Origin: Chrysomallon squamiferum
Taxonomy: Eukaryota; Mollusca; Gastropoda; Neomphalida; Peltospiridae
DNA length: 10,683 bases
Reading direction: 5' to 3'
NCBI GenBank assembly: GCA_012295275.1
Contig: CM022670.1
Span: 36,576,085-36,586,767, forward strand
Shown here: piece by piece, positions 8,785-10,683 of the stretch
Layout: every line of letters starts with the position of its first letter
Position numbering within the stretch: position 1 is the stretch's first letter
Translations under genes and position numbers: made by a program
Notes under the pieces: generated by a model
Told to the model about the DNA's origin: nothing
The model's input: only the letters and a program-made list of their open reading frames with translations
Databases searched by the model: none

Positions 8785-9337
8785 TTATTAAGTCTGTTAC
8801 ACTCCTCCTACTACTACTGTTATTAACTCTATTACAGTCCTACTTTATTGTCTGTTACAATCCTCCTACTACTACTATTGTTATTGTATGTTACAATCCT
8901 ACTACTACTATTACTGTTATTAAGTATATTACAATCCTGCTCTGACTACTGTTATTAAGTATATTATAGTCCTCCTATCAATGTTATTAAGTCTATTACA
9001 ATCGTGCTACTACTACTGTTATTAAGTCTATTACAATCCTCCTACTACTACTTATCTTAACTCTATTACAATCCTTCTACTACTGTTATTGAGTCTATTA
9101 CAATCCTCCTACTACTGTTACTAACTCTATTACAGTCCTCCTACTACTGTTATTAAGTATATTACAATCCTCCTACTACTACTGATCTTAAGTCTATTAC
9201 AGTCCTTCTACTGTTGTGAAGTCTATTACAATCCTACTACTACTATTGTTATTGTATGGTACAATCCTCCTACAACTACAGTTATTAAGTCTATTAGAAT
9301 CCTTCTACTCTTATTAAGTCTATTACAATCTCACTGT
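8785..9337 (+). repeat. Minisatellite, ~17 units of about 29-36 bp
   Basis: The typical unit starts TTATTAAGTCTATTACAATC and ends CTCCTACTACTACTG. Unit length varies mostly through the number of CTA triplets and small losses. Adjacent units differ by substitutions such as AAGTAT/AACTCT and CAGTCC/CAATCC. It lies in the predicted intron of gene B, preceded by more decayed material from about 8720. No open frame crosses it. Confidence 0.9.
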
Positions 9338-9660
9338 GATTGTTTTCGTGGTGTTTCTTTATGGATATTTTATTTATTTATCTTTCTGGTGATAAATTCA
9401 GACTATTTATACACATCCATATTAAATTTTAAAATGGAATGTAATTCATCTTATCTCTCATTTTGCATATTAGTTACATTCGATTTTGAATTGTATTTTC
9501 ACTGAATGTTACTGTTTAGCTAATAAGACTTGTATTTGATAATTAGTTTATACTAAAGCTATCACAGAAATACGGTGTACGGTAAGATAATATTACTTGC
9601 ATAAAATATTTAAAATAATGTAATCCGATTATACATGTATATTGAATAATGTCTTATAAT
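9338..9660. other. Intron/spacer between repeat arrays, no gene seen
   Basis: AT-rich sequence without a credible reading frame, RNA gene or internal repeat. Confidence 0.5.
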
Positions 9661-9664
9661 TATG

Positions 9665-9724
9665 AGTGTGTGTGTGCCTATGTATGTATGTGTAAGTATG
9701 GATGTACGTGTGTGTGTGTGTGTG
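9665..9724 (+). repeat. TG/TATG compound microsatellite
   Basis: TG repeats at both ends with TATGTATG and related units between. Shadow frames on both strands here (9629-9890) are repeat-derived. Confidence 0.9.
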
Positions 9725-9875
9725 GTCTTCGGATTTATTTTCTTTATCTTCAACACAACATTCAAGAGTTAAAAACCAGAATAGGACCTTGATTAACAGA
9801 ATAACAAAGGTGTCTATGAATGCCAGTTCATTTAACTGCATATGTTTTAAATTAATAAGATTGATTGGTATTTAT

Positions 9876-10085
9876 ATTGTAACACTGTAAATTTAATGAT
9901 TTTAATAATATAATATTGTAAAACTGCAGTTGTGATAATTTTAATATTTCTAATGTAACACTGTAATTTTAATAATGTTAATCTTTTGAATATTATAATA
10001 TTGTAAAAAAAAATTTGATTTTTTCTTAATTTTAATACTTTTAATATCATAATATTGCAACACTGTAATTTTACTATAATTTTAT
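9876..10085 (+). repeat. AT-rich degenerate tandem repeat before exon 2'
   Basis: The 10-mer AACACTGTAA recurs at 9881, 9957 and 10059, each followed by TTTAAT-type sequence, and ATAATATTG precedes or lies between copies. Spacing is 76 and 102 bp, so the unit is loose. It is the reason for the minus-strand frame at 9847-10050, which is not a gene. Confidence 0.6.
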
Positions 10086-10144
10086 AACAGTGTATGTTTA
10101 TTAAATTGAATGTTATAGTTTTTAGAAAATCACAAAAATTATTT

Positions 10145-10167
10145 ACTTATTTATTTATTTATTTCAG
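10145..10167 (+). other. Splice acceptor of exon 2' with TTTA pyrimidine tract
   Basis: A TTTATTTATTT tract ends in ATTTCAG at 10161-10167. It serves as the pyrimidine tract, although it is not homologous to the tract before exon 2 at 4238. Phase matches all three first exons. Confidence 0.7.
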
Positions 10168-10683
10168 GTTCCTATACTTTCACTGTTGTCACATCACTCA
10201 TAGACATAGGACGTGGAAACTGGAGCGCTCAGAAAAGAACATACAATGACTATCTGATGTTTATGTCTCATCTGTTAAAACTTGACGTCAACCTCGTTGT
10301 GTTCATAGAGACCAAGGGACGACCATTTGTCGAGTGGATGAGGCGAGGAAGGGAGAACAGGACGTTAATTTTACCAATCCAGCTGCGAGATCTTCCTTAC
10401 TATAAACACAGAGCAAGAATGGAGGCCATTATGAAAACGTCTATCCGTCAGATGGTATTTGGAAACCAGCGATCAAATATCACGATAAAGTAATGTTCTT
10501 ACAGCTAAATTCCATAGATGAATGGGAACATGTAGACGATATTCACAAGAAAAACATCAATGTTTTGGCTGGGGGAGTTTTCGGTGGAGGAATACGCGTT
10601 CTCATGAGTTATGAAGAACAGCATGTAAAACTCATAGAGGAATGGATGAAGAAAGGAATTATCGATGATGACCAAACCGCAAA
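10168..10683 (+). pseudogene. HtrL/YibB-like gene B exon 2', frameshifted by a 184-bp deletion
   Basis: A second copy of exon 2, continuing past the window end. From about 10179 to 10436 it differs from 4255-4513 at about 5 sites, and from 10437 to 10683 it differs from 4698-4944 at about 7 sites, by hand count. Between the two parts a net 184 bases corresponding to about 4514-4697 are missing. That deletes residues of the middle domain including the WIDGGYGHG motif and shifts the frame. Translation from the upstream frame ends at TAA 10491-10493 after 18 foreign residues; with exon 1c the product would be 152 residues. The downstream part stays open in its own original frame, so the lesion looks recent. 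It may be a pseudogene, a polymorphic allele or an assembly error. The first residues also differ from gene A (G-S-Y-T for D-S-S-L-Y-S). Confidence 0.85.

Noticed and set aside
8785-9337. CRISPR-like array
   Set aside because: Units are adjacent with no unique spacers, vary in length, and the setting is a eukaryotic intron.

Overview
This looks like AT-rich nuclear DNA from an invertebrate animal. Coding pieces are short and bounded by GT/AG splice sites of matching phase, and non-coding DNA is full of dinucleotide, TTTA and longer tandem repeats. There are no bacterial operons or ribosome binding sites. The repeat style (long CA/TG, TC and TATG-like tracts) and an expanded HtrL/YibB-like gene family suggest a mollusc or another lophotrochozoan. 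That placement is inference and only moderately secure.

The window holds a small tandem locus of HtrL/YibB-family genes (Pfam PF09612 type), all on the + strand. Gene A has two near-identical candidate first exons, 1a (672-861) and 1b (2256-2445). Each encodes a basic N-terminus, one membrane anchor and a short stem, and each ends in phase 1. Both can join one large terminal exon 2 (4239-5020), which carries the whole family domain and the stop codon. Either first exon gives a predicted 323-residue type II membrane protein facing the secretory lumen, as many Golgi glycosyltransferases do. The chemistry of the family is not known to me with certainty.

Gene B lies downstream. It has a divergent but same-style first exon, 1c (8166-8298, also phase 1), and a second copy of exon 2 (10168 to the window end). 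That copy is about 97-98% identical to gene A's exon 2 but lacks a net 184 bp, which shifts the frame and removes the most conserved core (the WIDGGYGHG segment). It therefore reads as a pseudogene, a truncated variant or an assembly error. A stranded copy of the exon 1b upstream region (7317-7476) sits between the genes with no canonical exon 1 after it.

The rest is introns and spacers. A 1-kb inverted repeat (arms about 930-1993 and 5132-6195) flanks exon 1b and exon 2. Other repeats are a (TC)45 tract with a CA tail, (AT)n, TTTA tracts, a roughly 17-copy minisatellite of about 29-36 bp (8785-9337) and an AT-rich degenerate tandem array just before exon 2'. I see no RNA genes, CRISPR arrays or autonomous transposon coding regions. 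The most interesting points are the duplicated first exons with different upstream ORF status, the near-identity confined to exon 2, the 184-bp lesion, and the long inverted repeat that could fold in the gene A transcript.
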